A stretch of 64,000 bases of DNA from Streptomyces sp. MNU76 (GCF_020982545.1 NZ_JAJKLK010000010.1:1-64000); one strand, 5' to 3'. Numbered from the stretch's first letter, positions 7,613-16,045 are shown. Numbers and translations are program-made. The notes: generated by a model from the sequence alone, not told the origin.

Positions 7613-8712
7613 TGGCCCGGCCCGTCGGCTTGCGGGGGCGGGGCGGTGCTGGACCGGACCGTCAGGGTCGTGGCGATCTCCATCCCGGCCTGGGGGGCGG
7701 CCTCGCCCCGGCCGAGCGTGAGCGCCAGTTCGGTCGCGGCCACCGCCATCTCCGTCAGGGGCTGGTGAACGGTCGTCAGGGGCGGGTCGACCCACGCCAC
7801 GACCGGCAGGTCGTCGAATCCCACGACGCTCAGGTCGTCGGGGATGCGCAGACCCGCCTCGCGTGCCGCCTGGTAGACGCCCAGCGCCTGGAGGTCGTTG
7901 GTGGTGAAGATCGCCGTCGGACGGTCGGGCAGGGCCAGCAGGGCGCGTGCGGCGCGCTGTCCGTCCTCCCCGGTGAGGGGTGCGTGCACGACGAGTTCCG
8001 GGGCGACCGGCAGACCGGCCGCCCCCATCGCGGAGCGGTATCCCTCCAGCCGGGCGCTGCAGTACAGCTGGTCCGGCGGGCCGGCGATCATGGCGATGCG
8101 GCGGTGGCCGAGTTCGGTGAGGTGGCGGGTCGCGGCCCGACCGCCGGACCAGTTGGTGGCGCCCACGAACGGGACGTCGTCGGGCAGTTCCGTGGCCGGG
8201 TCGAAGACGACGAACGGGATGCCCTTGGCCGTGAGTTGTTCCCGCTCGGCCTCGGACAGCTGGGCCACGGACAAGACGCAGTTGGGCCGCCGGGAGACGG
8301 TGTCGTCCCAGGTGAGCGGGTCCGAGTCGTGCAGTCCGAACTCGGACACCATGACGCCCACGCGGTGGCGCCGGGCGACCCGCTCGACCCCCCGGATGAT
8401 CTCGGCCGCCCACAGGTGCTCCAACTCGCGGAACACCAGTTCCAGGACGTTGTTGCGCTGGGCGCCGGTCGGCTTGCGGTAGCCGTACCGGTCGACCAGT
8501 TCCTCGACGCGGGCGCGGGTGTCGGCGGAGACGCCGGACCTGCCGTTGATCACCTTGGACACGGTGGGCACCGACACTCCCGCCGACTCGGCGATGAACG
8601 CGATCGTGACCGGCCGGGACGTGTCGCCCTGTCCGTCGTTGCTGTCCGCCGGTCCGTCGGCCGTCTGGTCCGCCAAGGTAGCCCGCCCGTCTCCTGATCG
8701 CACCCGGCTCAT
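7609..8712 (-). CDS. LacI-family transcriptional repressor
   Basis: A 367-residue regulator. After about 30 extra N-terminal residues, the HTH reads TIAFIAESAGVSVPTVSKVINGRSGVS, with the hinge helix at RARVEELVDRYGYR. The periplasmic-binding-like effector domain follows, with the usual GATNWSGGRAATRHL and GHRRIAMIAG signatures and FTTNDLQALGVYQAAREAG / IPDDLSVVGFDDLP near the C-terminus. It precedes the GH43 gene and is divergent from the GH5 pseudogene, with operator-like palindromes on both sides. This suggests autoregulation and control of plant-polysaccharide use; the inducer is presumably a xylan- or glucan-derived sugar. Confidence 0.9.
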   Translation of the reverse strand: MSRVRSGDGRATLADQTADGPADSNDGQGDTSRPVTIAFIAESAGVSVPTVSKVINGRSGVSADTRARVEELVDRYGYRKPTGAQRNNVLELVFRELEHLWAAEIIRGVERVARRHRVGVMVSEFGLHDSDPLTWDDTVSRRPNCVLSVAQLSEAEREQLTAKGIPFVVFDPATELPDDVPFVGATNWSGGRAATRHLTELGHRRIAMIAGPPDQLYCSARLEGYRSAMGAAGLPVAPELVVHAPLTGEDGQRAARALLALPDRPTAIFTTNDLQALGVYQAAREAGLRIPDDLSVVGFDDLPVVAWVDPPLTTVHQPLTEMAVAATELALTLGRGEAAPQAGMEIATTLTVRSSTAPPPQADGPGH

Positions 8713-8783
8713 TCTGGCATCTCTCGTCGCCGCGACTGTGGCCTCCGAAGCGGCCCCATGTTAATTTTTCCGCCGCCAAGAGA

Positions 8784-8792
8784 GAAAGTTTC
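8784..8792. promoter_or_regulatory. LacI-type operator GAAAGTTTC between lacI and GH5 pseudogene
   Basis: This perfect 9-bp palindrome lies 71 bp upstream of the lacI start and 70 bp upstream of the GH5 pseudogene start. It could serve lacI autoregulation and control of the former cellulase gene. Confidence 0.6.
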
Positions 8793-8862
8793 CTTCTTCT
8801 GTGTCTCTCGGCCTCGGGCCGATCCCGCGCGTCGCACACCCCCACTTCAGAAGGTGCACGTG

Positions 8863-9473
8863 ATGACGAGAAGACTCGCAAGCGGACTGACGGCGCTCCT
8901 CCTCGCGCTCGTCCTGCTCCCGCTGACGCCCGCGACCTCGCGGGCAGCCGATCCCCCCGTCCCCCCGGCCAGTTCGCCGGCCGTCCGCAGCGCCGTGGCG
9001 GCCATGCAGCCCGGGTGGAACCTGGGCAACACCTACGACGCCATCCCCGACGAGACGTCTGGGGCAACCCTCCGGTGACCCGGGCCCTCTTCCAGAAGAT
9101 CGGGCCCCAGGGCTTCAAGAGCATCCGCCTGCCCGTCACCTGGGGCATCCACCAGGGCGCGGCCCCCGGGTACACGATCGACCCGGCCTGGATGGCGAAG
9201 GTGCGCCAGGTCGTCGATCTCGCGCTGGACGAGAACCTGTACGTGCTGCTGAACATGCACCACGACTCCTGGATGTGGGTCAACACCCTCCCCAAGCAGT
9301 GGGACACCGCGTTCACGGCCTACACCGACGACGCCATCAAGTTGACCGCCGAGTTCGTCACCTCCCTGCGGGAGGGTGCGCGGGTGACGCTCATCTTCCA
9401 CTTCTGGAGCGGTGCCAAGGCTACGTACCACGTCACCAAGTCGGGGGACACCGTGACCGGTTCGCCCGCTTGA
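8863..9473 (+). pseudogene. GH5 cellulase pseudogene (frameshift plus internal deletion)
   Basis: A clear signal peptide (MTRRLASGLTALLLALVLL, then an A-x-A-like end) leads into GWNLGNTYDAIPDE, a GH5 start. One C appears to be lost near 9060 (TCTGGGG where TCCTGGGG would keep frame), and the other frame continues VWGNPPVTRALFQKI, IRLPVTWG and LYVLLNMHHD. Then, instead of the Asn-Glu-Pro acid/base region, the frame jumps to VTLIFHFWSGAKATYHVTKSG, which looks like the end of an X2-type carbohydrate-binding module. Both catalytic glutamates are therefore deleted. A LacI-type operator still sits in front. Confidence 0.8.
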
Positions 9474-9703
9474 GTCGGCCGGTCGACGGACGGCCGTGCC
9501 GACGGCTGCCACCGGGGTGACAGCCGGGTGCAACGGTCGGGACGGGCGGCGTCGTGGACGATGCCGGACAGGTGTCCGACCGCGAAGGCGTCGCCCGCCT
9601 CGGCCAGGTCGAGGGCCCCGCCAGGTCGACGGCCACGATCCGCCGGGCCGCGCGGTCGGTCCGCCGGGGCGTGGCGGGAGGGGCCCCTCCGGCCCCTACT
9701 CCC
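9474..9703. other. Gene-free stretch, possible dehydrogenase remnant on minus strand
   Basis: No intact gene. On the minus strand RRIVAVD and, in another frame, LDLAEAGDAFAVGHLSG resemble the C-terminal part of zinc-type alcohol dehydrogenases/quinone reductases, but the match is short and frames change. It is treated only as a possible fragment. Confidence 0.25.
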
Positions 9704-10096
9704 CTACTGCGGCTCCGTCGCGATCTGGATCAGGTTGCCGCAGGTGTCGTCGAACACGGCGGTGGTGACGGGGCCCATCTCCACGGGCTCCTGGACGAAG
9801 CGCACACCGAGGCCGCGCATGCGCTCGTACTCCGCGCGCACGTCGTCGACGGCGAACTGGGCCAGCGGGATGCCGTCCTCGACGAGGGCGTCACGGTAGG
9901 TCTTGGCAGCCGGATGACCGGCGGGTTCCAGGAGGAGTTCGGTGCCGTGGGGCTCGTCGGGCGAGACGACGGTCAGCCACCGGTCCTTCTCGCCCACCGG
10001 GACGTCGTGCTTCTTCACGAAGCCCAGGATCTCGGTGTAGAACCGCTCAGCCTCGGCCTGGTCGTCGACGAAGACGCTGGTCAGATGGATCTTCAT
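9704..10096 (-). CDS. VOC-family (glyoxalase/bleomycin-resistance fold) protein
   Basis: A 130-residue protein made of two beta-alpha-beta-beta-beta modules: VFVDDQAEAERFYTEILGF begins the first, and FAVDDVRAEYERMRGLGVRF begins the second, with the usual FDDTCGNLIQIA ending that carries a metal-binding or structural residue. It overlaps the stop of the ArsR gene by 4 nt (ATGA), so the two are translationally coupled. Substrate is unknown; VOC proteins paired with ArsR often act in detoxification or as sensors of small electrophiles. Confidence 0.85.
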   Translation of the reverse strand: MKIHLTSVFVDDQAEAERFYTEILGFVKKHDVPVGEKDRWLTVVSPDEPHGTELLLEPAGHPAAKTYRDALVEDGIPLAQFAVDDVRAEYERMRGLGVRFVQEPVEMGPVTTAVFDDTCGNLIQIATEPQ

Positions 10097-10398
10097 CGGG
10101 TGCTCTCCTGCTGCGGTGCGGGGGTGTCGGTCATGTGCCACCGCTCGGCTATCCGCCGCAGTGGGGCCGTGTTGAGGTCGTGGAACTTGTAGCGGCCCTC
10201 CCGTCTGGTCTCGACGAGCCCCGCGGACTCCAGCACGGCGAGGTGCTGGGAGATCGCTTGGCGCGAGATCCCGAGCTGGTGCTTCATGCTCAGCCGGGAA
10301 CAGATCTCGAACAGTGTCTGCCCGGACTTCTCGGTGAGCTCGTCGAGGATGACCCGGCGCGTGGGGTCGGCCAGGGCTTTGAACAGGTCGTCGGCCAC
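10093..10398 (-). CDS. ArsR-family winged-helix repressor
   Basis: A 101-residue regulator starting GTG (VADDLFKALADPTRR). The HTH is LGISRQAISQHLAVLESAGLV and the wing is TRREGRYKFHDL, as in the ArsR branch that works with SRPBCC or VOC partners. I see no cysteine pair typical of arsenic sensors (the only Cys is in EICSRL), so the signal is probably not arsenite. A perfect 10-bp inverted repeat lies just upstream of the start and is the likely self-operator. It forms an operon with the VOC gene. Confidence 0.9.
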   Translation of the reverse strand: MADDLFKALADPTRRVILDELTEKSGQTLFEICSRLSMKHQLGISRQAISQHLAVLESAGLVETRREGRYKFHDLNTAPLRRIAERWHMTDTPAPQQESTR

Positions 10399-10407
10399 AC
10401 CCCCAGC

Positions 10408-10431
10408 ATAGGCAAGTTGCTACTTGCCTAT
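10408..10431. promoter_or_regulatory. ArsR operator (perfect inverted repeat)
   Basis: ATAGGCAAGT and ACTTGCCTAT are exact reverse complements separated by TGCT, 9 nt upstream of the arsR GTG. It is unusually AT-rich for this genome. Position and symmetry fit an autorepressor site that covers the promoter. Confidence 0.7.
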
Positions 10432-10434
10432 CAA

Positions 10435-10461
10435 GGGCCCGGGTGACACGTGCCCGGGGCC
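10435..10461 (-). terminator. Probable terminator after amidohydrolase gene
   Basis: A GC-rich imperfect hairpin (GGGCCCGGG ... CCCGGGGCCC, one-base bulge) lies directly after the amidohydrolase stop codon and upstream of the arsR operator. Confidence 0.5.
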
Positions 10462-11364
10462 CTACAGCGCGAACAGCTTGGCCGCGTTGTCGTGGCACAC
10501 CGCCCGCAGCCACTCCTCGCCGAGGCCCAGCCGCTCCAGGGCGTGGAGCTGGTGCACGTACGGGTAGGGGAGGTTCGGGAAGTCGGAGCCCAGGAGGACA
10601 CGGTCACCGAGGTCCGCCAGCCGGGGCAGGGCACGACGGGGGAACGGCATGAACCCCTCGCTGAAGTCGGTGAACGCCATCGTGGTGTCCAGCCGCACCT
10701 CCCCGTACCGCTCGACGAATCCGAGGAACCCCTCGTACTCGGGCATCCCCATGTGGGCGACGATCAGCCGCAGCCGGGGGTGCCGCGCCAGCACCCGGGC
10801 GATCGGCTCGGGGCCGGTGTGCTTGCCCGGCGCGGGTCCGGAACCGCAGTGGATCACCACGGGGACGCCGGCCTCGGCCAGCAGTCCCCAGACGGGATCG
10901 AGGAGTTCGTCGGCGGGGTCGTACGCGCCCACCTGCACATGCGCCTTGAAGACACGCGCGCCCGCCTCGACGGCCTCGCGGACGTACGCCTCGGCACCCG
11001 GCTCCGGATAGAGGGTCGCGGTGTGCAGACAGTCGGGGGTGCGGCCGGCGAAGTCGGCCGCCCAGGCATTGAGCCACCTGGCCATGCCCGGCTTGTGCGG
11101 GTAGAGCATCGCCGTGAAGGCCCGGACCCCGAACTCCCGCAGCAGGGCGGCCCGTTCGGCTTCCTCGTGCCGATAGGTGATCGGCCACTCCATCCCGCCG
11201 GTCAGAGGTCCGAGCCCGTCGAAGTACTCCCACACCTTGCGCAGGACACGTTCGGGCATGAAGTGCGTATGGACGTCGACCAGTCCGGGCAGGGCGAGCG
11301 CCTCCCAGAAACGGCGGACCTCGGCGGCTTCCTCCCCCACGGGCATGTCACTCATGGCGCCCAT
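10462..11364 (-). CDS. Amidohydrolase-2 family (TIM-barrel) metal-dependent hydrolase
   Basis: A 300-residue amidohydrolase_2 protein. Metal-ligand motifs are visible: VDVHTHF near the N-terminus (H-x-H), VVIHCGSG and LIVAHMG in the middle (the two further histidines), and LLGSDFPN near the C-terminus (catalytic Asp). This is the decarboxylase/hydrolase superfamily that includes ACMSD-type enzymes; the exact reaction is not clear. The start ATG follows GGAG by 8 nt; an internal ATG three codons on is also possible. Its upstream neighbour ends 77 nt before, so it may be read through from it or carry its own promoter. Confidence 0.85.
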   Translation of the reverse strand: MGAMSDMPVGEEAAEVRRFWEALALPGLVDVHTHFMPERVLRKVWEYFDGLGPLTGGMEWPITYRHEEAERAALLREFGVRAFTAMLYPHKPGMARWLNAWAADFAGRTPDCLHTATLYPEPGAEAYVREAVEAGARVFKAHVQVGAYDPADELLDPVWGLLAEAGVPVVIHCGSGPAPGKHTGPEPIARVLARHPRLRLIVAHMGMPEYEGFLGFVERYGEVRLDTTMAFTDFSEGFMPFPRRALPRLADLGDRVLLGSDFPNLPYPYVHQLHALERLGLGEEWLRAVCHDNAAKLFAL

Positions 11365-11441
11365 GATCGGCTCCGCCGAGGCGGCGGGTCCACCCCCTCG
11401 CCCGGGGCATCCATGAGGGATCCGCCCGGGGCGGTCCGGGG

Positions 11442-12887
11442 CTACACGTTCTTCTCGCCCTTCACCGGCCTGACGTCCTCCACGAACAACTGGAAGAGCA
11501 GGCGCGTGATGTCACTGTCCCCGAGGGAGAGACTGAACGGCTCCTTCGCCTCGGGCTTGAGCCCGATGAACCCGGGGAGTTTTCCCTCGCCGCCCGCGGC
11601 CGTCGGGAAGGTGCTTCCCGTTTCCTCCTCGCGGGTCTTCCTGATGTGATAGGGAGTTCCCTTGTCTCCGGAGATCGCCATGTACTGCGGATGGAAGAGG
11701 AGTTCGTGCGCGCCCTCCTTGAGCGTGAACTCGACCATCACCTGCCTGTCCTCGTCATGGAAGTACTCCTCCGCCTGACCGGCGTCACCGAGGTGGTTGC
11801 TGACGGGCATGACTCCGACGTCGCCGGCGCCGTCGGCCACGGCCGTACGGAACCGCTTCGCGATCCCGTCGCCGTCCTTGCTCTCGGTCTTCAGCCAGTC
11901 CTCGGTGGCGGTGGCCTTTCCCTTCCATTCCATGATCTGGACGGCCTCGCTCGCGAACATGGTCCGGTAGAGCTTCAGACGACCCTTGCCCTTGTCGCCC
12001 AGCTCGGCCAGTTCCGCCAGGAGCTGGGGTCCGACGGTGTGGAGAATGTCCTCCAGCTTTCGCTTCGGAGCCGCCCCGGCCTTTCCCTTCTTCTTGGTCT
12101 TGGGCGGAAGGAGAGGATGGCCCGCGGCCGTCATCTTGTCCTTCCAGTATTTCTCCTGGAGCATTTCCTGCGGATCCCCGAGGGTCCGCTGCACCGCCGG
12201 CGCGGAGGGAGCCTCACGCACGGAATCCGCCGAGTCCCGCCCAGGGGCGGCCGCCCGCTGCACCTCGGGCCTCGCGGGGCCCGACATCACCCGGCGCGCG
12301 TTGGCCTCTGCGGCCTGTTCGAACCGGTCGGACGGGTCGGAGACCTTCAGCCCGCCGCCGTTGTCGGTGCCGGCGACCGGCCCCTGGCGCTGCTGGATGA
12401 CATGGGTGAGCTCATGGGCGAGCGTGTGCTTGTCGGCTCCGCCGTCCCCGATGACCACATGACTGCCGGAGGTGTAGGCACGCGCTCCGACCTCGGCGGC
12501 CGACGCCCTCGCCGCGCTGTCGTCGTGGATGCGGACGTCCGAGAAGTCGGCACCGAGCCGCGCCTCCATGTCCGTGCGGGTGGCCTCGTCGAGGGGCTGG
12601 CCGGGCGCGCGCAGGACGTCGTGGACGGCCGAGCGCTGCACGGTGGGCTCGGGGGCATCCCGGTGCCCGCAGTCGGCACTGTGCCGGTGCTCCTCCTGGG
12701 CCCAGGAATGGCCGGCCCGGCGGAGCAGCTGGACGACCGCCGCGTTGCCGGTGGCGTTCTGCAGTGCGAGCAGTCCTTGCGGCGACGACAGATCCGGGTG
12801 CTGCCGCGCGGGTGACGCCGCTGTGACGGCCGGGCCCCGGTTCTCCTTCCTGTCGTCGCCTGCCTTGTCGCTCCTGCGTGTCCGCAC
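11442..12887 (-). CDS. DUF4157 (eCIS-core) protein with putative C-terminal toxin domain
   Basis: A 481-residue protein, GTG start behind GGGAGAGGG. Residues about 34-56 have the LLALQNATGNAAVVQLLR motif common at the front of these proteins. DUF4157 spans about 85-175 with PLDEATRTDMEARLGADFSDVRIH and the zincin-like motif HELTH (158-162). The C-terminal ~240 residues differ: KLYRTM (305-310), a PVSNHLGDAGQAEEYF segment, then VEFTLKEGAHELLF and LSLGDSDITRLLFQLFV. The order Arg, Ser, Glu-rich strand is reminiscent of ADP-ribosyltransferase folds, but this is inference. DUF4157 proteins are linked to extracellular contractile injection systems as loaded effectors; no sheath or baseplate gene is in the window. 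No signal peptide. Confidence 0.8.
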   Translation of the reverse strand: MRTRRSDKAGDDRKENRGPAVTAASPARQHPDLSSPQGLLALQNATGNAAVVQLLRRAGHSWAQEEHRHSADCGHRDAPEPTVQRSAVHDVLRAPGQPLDEATRTDMEARLGADFSDVRIHDDSAARASAAEVGARAYTSGSHVVIGDGGADKHTLAHELTHVIQQRQGPVAGTDNGGGLKVSDPSDRFEQAAEANARRVMSGPARPEVQRAAAPGRDSADSVREAPSAPAVQRTLGDPQEMLQEKYWKDKMTAAGHPLLPPKTKKKGKAGAAPKRKLEDILHTVGPQLLAELAELGDKGKGRLKLYRTMFASEAVQIMEWKGKATATEDWLKTESKDGDGIAKRFRTAVADGAGDVGVMPVSNHLGDAGQAEEYFHDEDRQVMVEFTLKEGAHELLFHPQYMAISGDKGTPYHIRKTREEETGSTFPTAAGGEGKLPGFIGLKPEAKEPFSLSLGDSDITRLLFQLFVEDVRPVKGEKNV

Positions 12888-13114
12888 TGACAGCCCTCTC
12901 CCATGACCAACGCGTGAAACTCCTTGCTACACCGGCGCCGCCCTGTTCGACGAGGTCCATAGGGGCAGACCTCGGCATCCGATCGGGCAACACCACGGAC
13001 GCGGTCGGCGGCCCCTGGGACACCGGACATCACGCGGTGTGCGTGTCTGGTGTGGTTCCGCCCGGGCCGGGCACTCGGCCGTCGACCGCGGCGTGACACG
13101 GCTGGAGGTGCGCG

Positions 13115-13651
13115 ATGGCGATACGGCAGCGTCTGATCAAGGTGAGCCCGCGGGCTGTGTGGGACGTCCTCGCGGACGGCAGCCGGTACGGGGAGTGGGT
13201 GGTGGGGACCTCGGACACCGAGCCGGTGCGGGGACAGTGGCCCGAGGTCGGCTCGGCGCTCGCCTACGAGATCCGGGTGGGCCCCGTGCGGCTCGGCAAC
13301 GAGACGGTCGTCCGCTCCTGCGAGGAGGGCTCCGCGCTGGGCCTGGAGGCCCGGGCAGGTGTGCTGGGGACGGCGCGCATCTCCCTCGAGCTGCGCCCCT
13401 GGGGGCGGTACTGCCTGGTGATCGCCGACGAGCACCCGCTGCAGGGCGTGGGCGGAAAGCTCCACAACGTGGGCGTGGAAGCGCTGATCCAGCTGCGGCA
13501 CCGCACGATGCTCGCCCGGCTCGCCCGACTCTGCGAGGCGCAGGGCGCGCCCGAGCCGGAGGCCCCGGACGAGGCCGGGACGGAACGGCCCGCGAGGACG
13601 CGCGGGCTGCGCGGGGCGGCGGCGCACGGCGGCGCCGACGGCCATGCCTGA
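13115..13651 (+). CDS. SRPBCC (polyketide cyclase/START-like) family protein
   Basis: A 178-residue protein starting ATG. It begins IRQRLIKVSPRAVWDVLADGSRYGEWVVGT, the usual first strand and helices of the SRPBCC lipid/hydrophobe-binding fold, and continues with alternating strands up to about residue 150. The Ala/Glu-rich tail has no predicted structure. Its end overlaps the next gene by 8 nt, so the two were one operon. In other Streptomyces such a protein next to a phytoene-dehydrogenase-like oxidoreductase is common; here the partner is broken. Confidence 0.85.
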   Translation: MAIRQRLIKVSPRAVWDVLADGSRYGEWVVGTSDTEPVRGQWPEVGSALAYEIRVGPVRLGNETVVRSCEEGSALGLEARAGVLGTARISLELRPWGRYCLVIADEHPLQGVGGKLHNVGVEALIQLRHRTMLARLARLCEAQGAPEPEAPDEAGTERPARTRGLRGAAAHGGADGHA

Positions 13652-14402
13652 CGCCGTCGTCGTCGGGGCCGGTCCCAACGGGCTGGTGGCCGCCAATCTG
13701 CTGGCGGACGCCGGATGGAGCGTCGAAGTCCTGGAGGAACAGCCGGAGCCCGGCGGCGCGGTGCGCCACGACCGGGAGGTCCACCCCGACTTCGTCAACG
13801 ACCTCTTCAGCTCCTTCTATCCCCTGGCCTCCGCGTCACCGGTCCTCGCGCGTCTGCGTCTCCACGAGCACGGTCTGCGCTGGAGCCACGCCCCGCACGT
13901 CCTGGCCCATCCCCTCACCGACGACAGGTGCGCGGTGCTCTCCCGCGACATCGACGTCACCGCCGCGTCCCTCGACGCCTTCCACCCCGGCGACGGCGAC
14001 GCCTGGAGGCGTCTGCACGCGACCTGGGAGCGCCTCGGCCCCGACATCGTGGACGTCCTGTTCACCCCCTTCCCGCCGCTGCCCGCCGCGGCCCGCCTCG
14101 CCGTCAGGCTGCGAGCGGCCGGGGGCCTGCGGATGGCCCGCGCCCTGGCGACACCGGTACGCCGCGTGGGCGACGAGGAGTTCCGAGGGGAGGGCGGCAC
14201 CCGCGATCCCACCCCTGGTCCTCCGCACGACCCGCCGCAATCTCCCCCGCGTCGAATCCGAGACACCTCTCCGCCCTACAGACCTCCTGGGCCCCGGGGG
14301 CCGCTCCGACGCGACGTCCTGACGGCAGGGCCCCGGCCACCCCCGCATCAACTACACAACGGATCCGAACCGATACTCTCCGGAATCGACGGTGCGACGT
14401 GA
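13644..14402 (+). pseudogene. FAD-dependent phytoene-dehydrogenase-like oxidoreductase, truncated
   Basis: It starts MPDAVVVGAGPNGLVAANLLADAGW, a perfect FAD-binding GxGxxG Rossmann motif, followed by VEVLEEQPEPGGAVR and a normal N-terminal domain up to about residue 180 (DEEFRGEG). From about 14195 the frame degenerates into a Pro/Arg-rich tail with none of the expected substrate domain or C-terminal FAD motif. Full-length relatives are around 500 residues, so roughly 60% is missing. Likely inactive. Confidence 0.8.
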
Positions 14403-14412
14403 GGAGAGATGG

Positions 14413-15095
14413 ATGGATGCGGGCAGGCGGCAGATTCTCGGCAGGTGGGGAGCAGTGCTTACGGGAGCCGCGGCGCCCGTCACCCTCCCCCGGCCCGCGC
14501 TCCGGGAGAGCCACGCCCAGCCGCTCGCCCCCAGACCCAGACCCAGGCCCAGACCCGCACCCGCACCCGCACCCGCACCGAGCACGAGCGATTCATGGAG
14601 CTGGCCATCGAGCAGGCCCGGCGGAACCCGGAATGGCCGTTCGGCGCGGTGATCGTCGGCAGTCGTACCGGCGAGGTGCTGGGAAGCGGGGTCAACGAAG
14701 GGGCGGACAGCCCTTTGCTGCACGGCGAGGTGGTCGCCATGAACGACTACGTACGGCGGCAGGGCAACCAGGGCTGGGGGGACACCATCCTCTACACGAC
14801 GGGCGAGCCCTGCTCGATGTGTATGAGCGCGCTGGCGTGGGCGGATGTGCGGCGTGTCGTCTGGGCCACCTCGATCGACGGCATCCGCCGCACCGGCATC
14901 ATCCAGATCGACCTGTCGGCCCGGCAGGTGGCCGCCGCCGCGCGGTCCTTCTACACCCCCGAGCTGCTTCTCGGCGGCGTCCTGTCCGACCGGACCGACC
15001 ACCTGTTCCGGGAGGCCCAACGGCTGCGTCAGGGCGGCGTCGACACGGCCCGGTTCGGCACAGCCCCCGCCGCGGACCGGCCGGGGCGAACCTGA
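14413..15095 (+). pseudogene. Nucleoside/tRNA-deaminase-like protein with Tat-type leader, frameshifted
   Basis: From ATG 14413 one frame gives MDAGRRQILGRWGAVLTGAAA, a twin-arginine-like export signal. The deaminase domain lies in another frame, entered over a hexamer repeat at 14530-14577: ERFMELAIEQARR, FGAVIVG, zinc motif LLHGEVV (HGE, where HAE is usual) and PCSMCMSAL (PCxxC). An ATG at 14409, 4 nt before the other, opens the deaminase frame directly but gives a Gly/Arg/Pro-rich start with no signal. Either the gene is broken by an indel, or a leaderless cytosolic form is made. The stop overlaps the next gene (TGATG). Confidence 0.65.
14530..14577 (+). repeat. Eight hexamer repeats (CCCAGA/CCCGCA) inside the deaminase gene
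   Basis: Three CCCAGA, one CCCAGG and four CCCGCA units run in tandem. They encode Thr-Gln/Thr-Arg in one frame and Arg-Pro/Ala-Pro in the other. The split between signal peptide and deaminase frames falls here. Confidence 0.85.
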
Positions 15096-16045
15096 TGATC
15101 ACGCGCCGCAAGGGTGGACGGGACGGCCAGGGCGACAACGACGAAGAAAGCGGCGGCGACGGCGACGCCGTGGAAACGGCCCTCGACGAGCTCTACGTCA
15201 CGCCTCCCCCCGCGTTCGTCTCCCGCCGCGAGGGCCTGGCCGTCGAGGCAAAGGCGGCCGGCCGCACGGCGGACGCCCGTCGGATCCGTGCCGCCCGGCG
15301 CCCCTCCCTCGCGGCCTGGGCGGCGAACCTGCTGCTGCGCTCCCGGCCGGAGGAGAGCCGGACGTTCCTGGGTCTCGGGCGCGCGCTGCGCGACGCCTAC
15401 CGGAGCCTGGACGCCGAGGGAGTGAAGGAGCTGACCGAACAGCGCCGCAGCGTCGTCTCCGCGATGTCCCGGCAGGCCGCCGGGCTCGCCGCCGAGGCAG
15501 GTCACCGGCTGTCGGACCCGGCCCTGCGCGACGTCGAGGCCACCCTGCGGGCCGTGCTCGCCGACCAGGACGCGGCCGACCGGTGGGCGACCGGCCGACT
15601 GGAGAGAGCCCTCACCCCTCCGTCGGACTTTCCCGACCCCACGACCGTGAAGACCGACCGACTCCGAGGTACGGCCGGAGCGGAGACCAAGGCGCCTGCC
15701 GCCCACCAGCACGCGCGGGACGAGGTCGCCGAACGGCGCCGCCGGAAACAGGAGCAACTCGCCCGGGAGGAACGGAATCGGCTCGCCCTGGAGAAGCGAG
15801 AGCGGCTCGCCCAGGAAAGACGTGAGCGGCAGGAGAAGCGCGAGCGTCTGCGCCGGGCGCGCGAGGAGGCTCGGGCCGCCGATCAGCGGGTGCGGGAGGC
15901 ACGTGCGGACCTCAAGCGAGCCGAGCGGCGGCAACGGGCGGCGGAGATACAACGGGAGGAGGCCGCTGACGCCCTCGCGCGGGCCGAACGGACGGCGCGC
16001 GAGGCCGCCTCGGAGGTGGAGCGGCTGTCGGAGCCCACCAATTGA
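15095..16045 (+). CDS. Hypothetical protein with long basic coiled coil
   Basis: A 316-residue protein whose ATG overlaps the upstream stop (TGATG). The N-terminal ~190 residues are mainly helical: LDELYVTPPPAFVSRREGLAVEAKAAG, then RIRAARRPSLAAWAANLL, a pattern recurrent in actinobacterial hypothetical proteins. Residues about 205-316 are an Arg/Glu/Ala-rich coiled coil (EERNRLALEKRERLAQERRE). Function unknown; coupling to the deaminase gene suggests joint expression. The last codons and the stop fall at the TTGAC end of an IS-like remnant, so the natural C-terminus may have been cut. Confidence 0.75.
   Translation: MITRRKGGRDGQGDNDEESGGDGDAVETALDELYVTPPPAFVSRREGLAVEAKAAGRTADARRIRAARRPSLAAWAANLLLRSRPEESRTFLGLGRALRDAYRSLDAEGVKELTEQRRSVVSAMSRQAAGLAAEAGHRLSDPALRDVEATLRAVLADQDAADRWATGRLERALTPPSDFPDPTTVKTDRLRGTAGAETKAPAAHQHARDEVAERRRRKQEQLAREERNRLALEKRERLAQERRERQEKRERLRRAREEARAADQRVREARADLKRAERRQRAAEIQREEAADALARAERTAREAASEVERLSEPTN

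Noticed and set aside
6805..8697. A 630-codon plus-strand frame
   Set aside because: Antisense to GH43 and lacI; no motif and skewed composition.
11442..12887. Secreted zinc protease
   Set aside because: HELTH is the DUF4157 signature, there is no signal peptide and the C-terminal half has no peptidase features.
14530..14577. Phase-variable repeat tract
   Set aside because: The unit is 6 bp, so gain or loss of units keeps the frame; only an extra one-base indel explains the split.
13715..16045. A single 776-codon gene covering three features
   Set aside because: Only the last 316 codons (from ATG 15095) look like protein; the rest is antiphase to the FAD oxidoreductase and deaminase frames.
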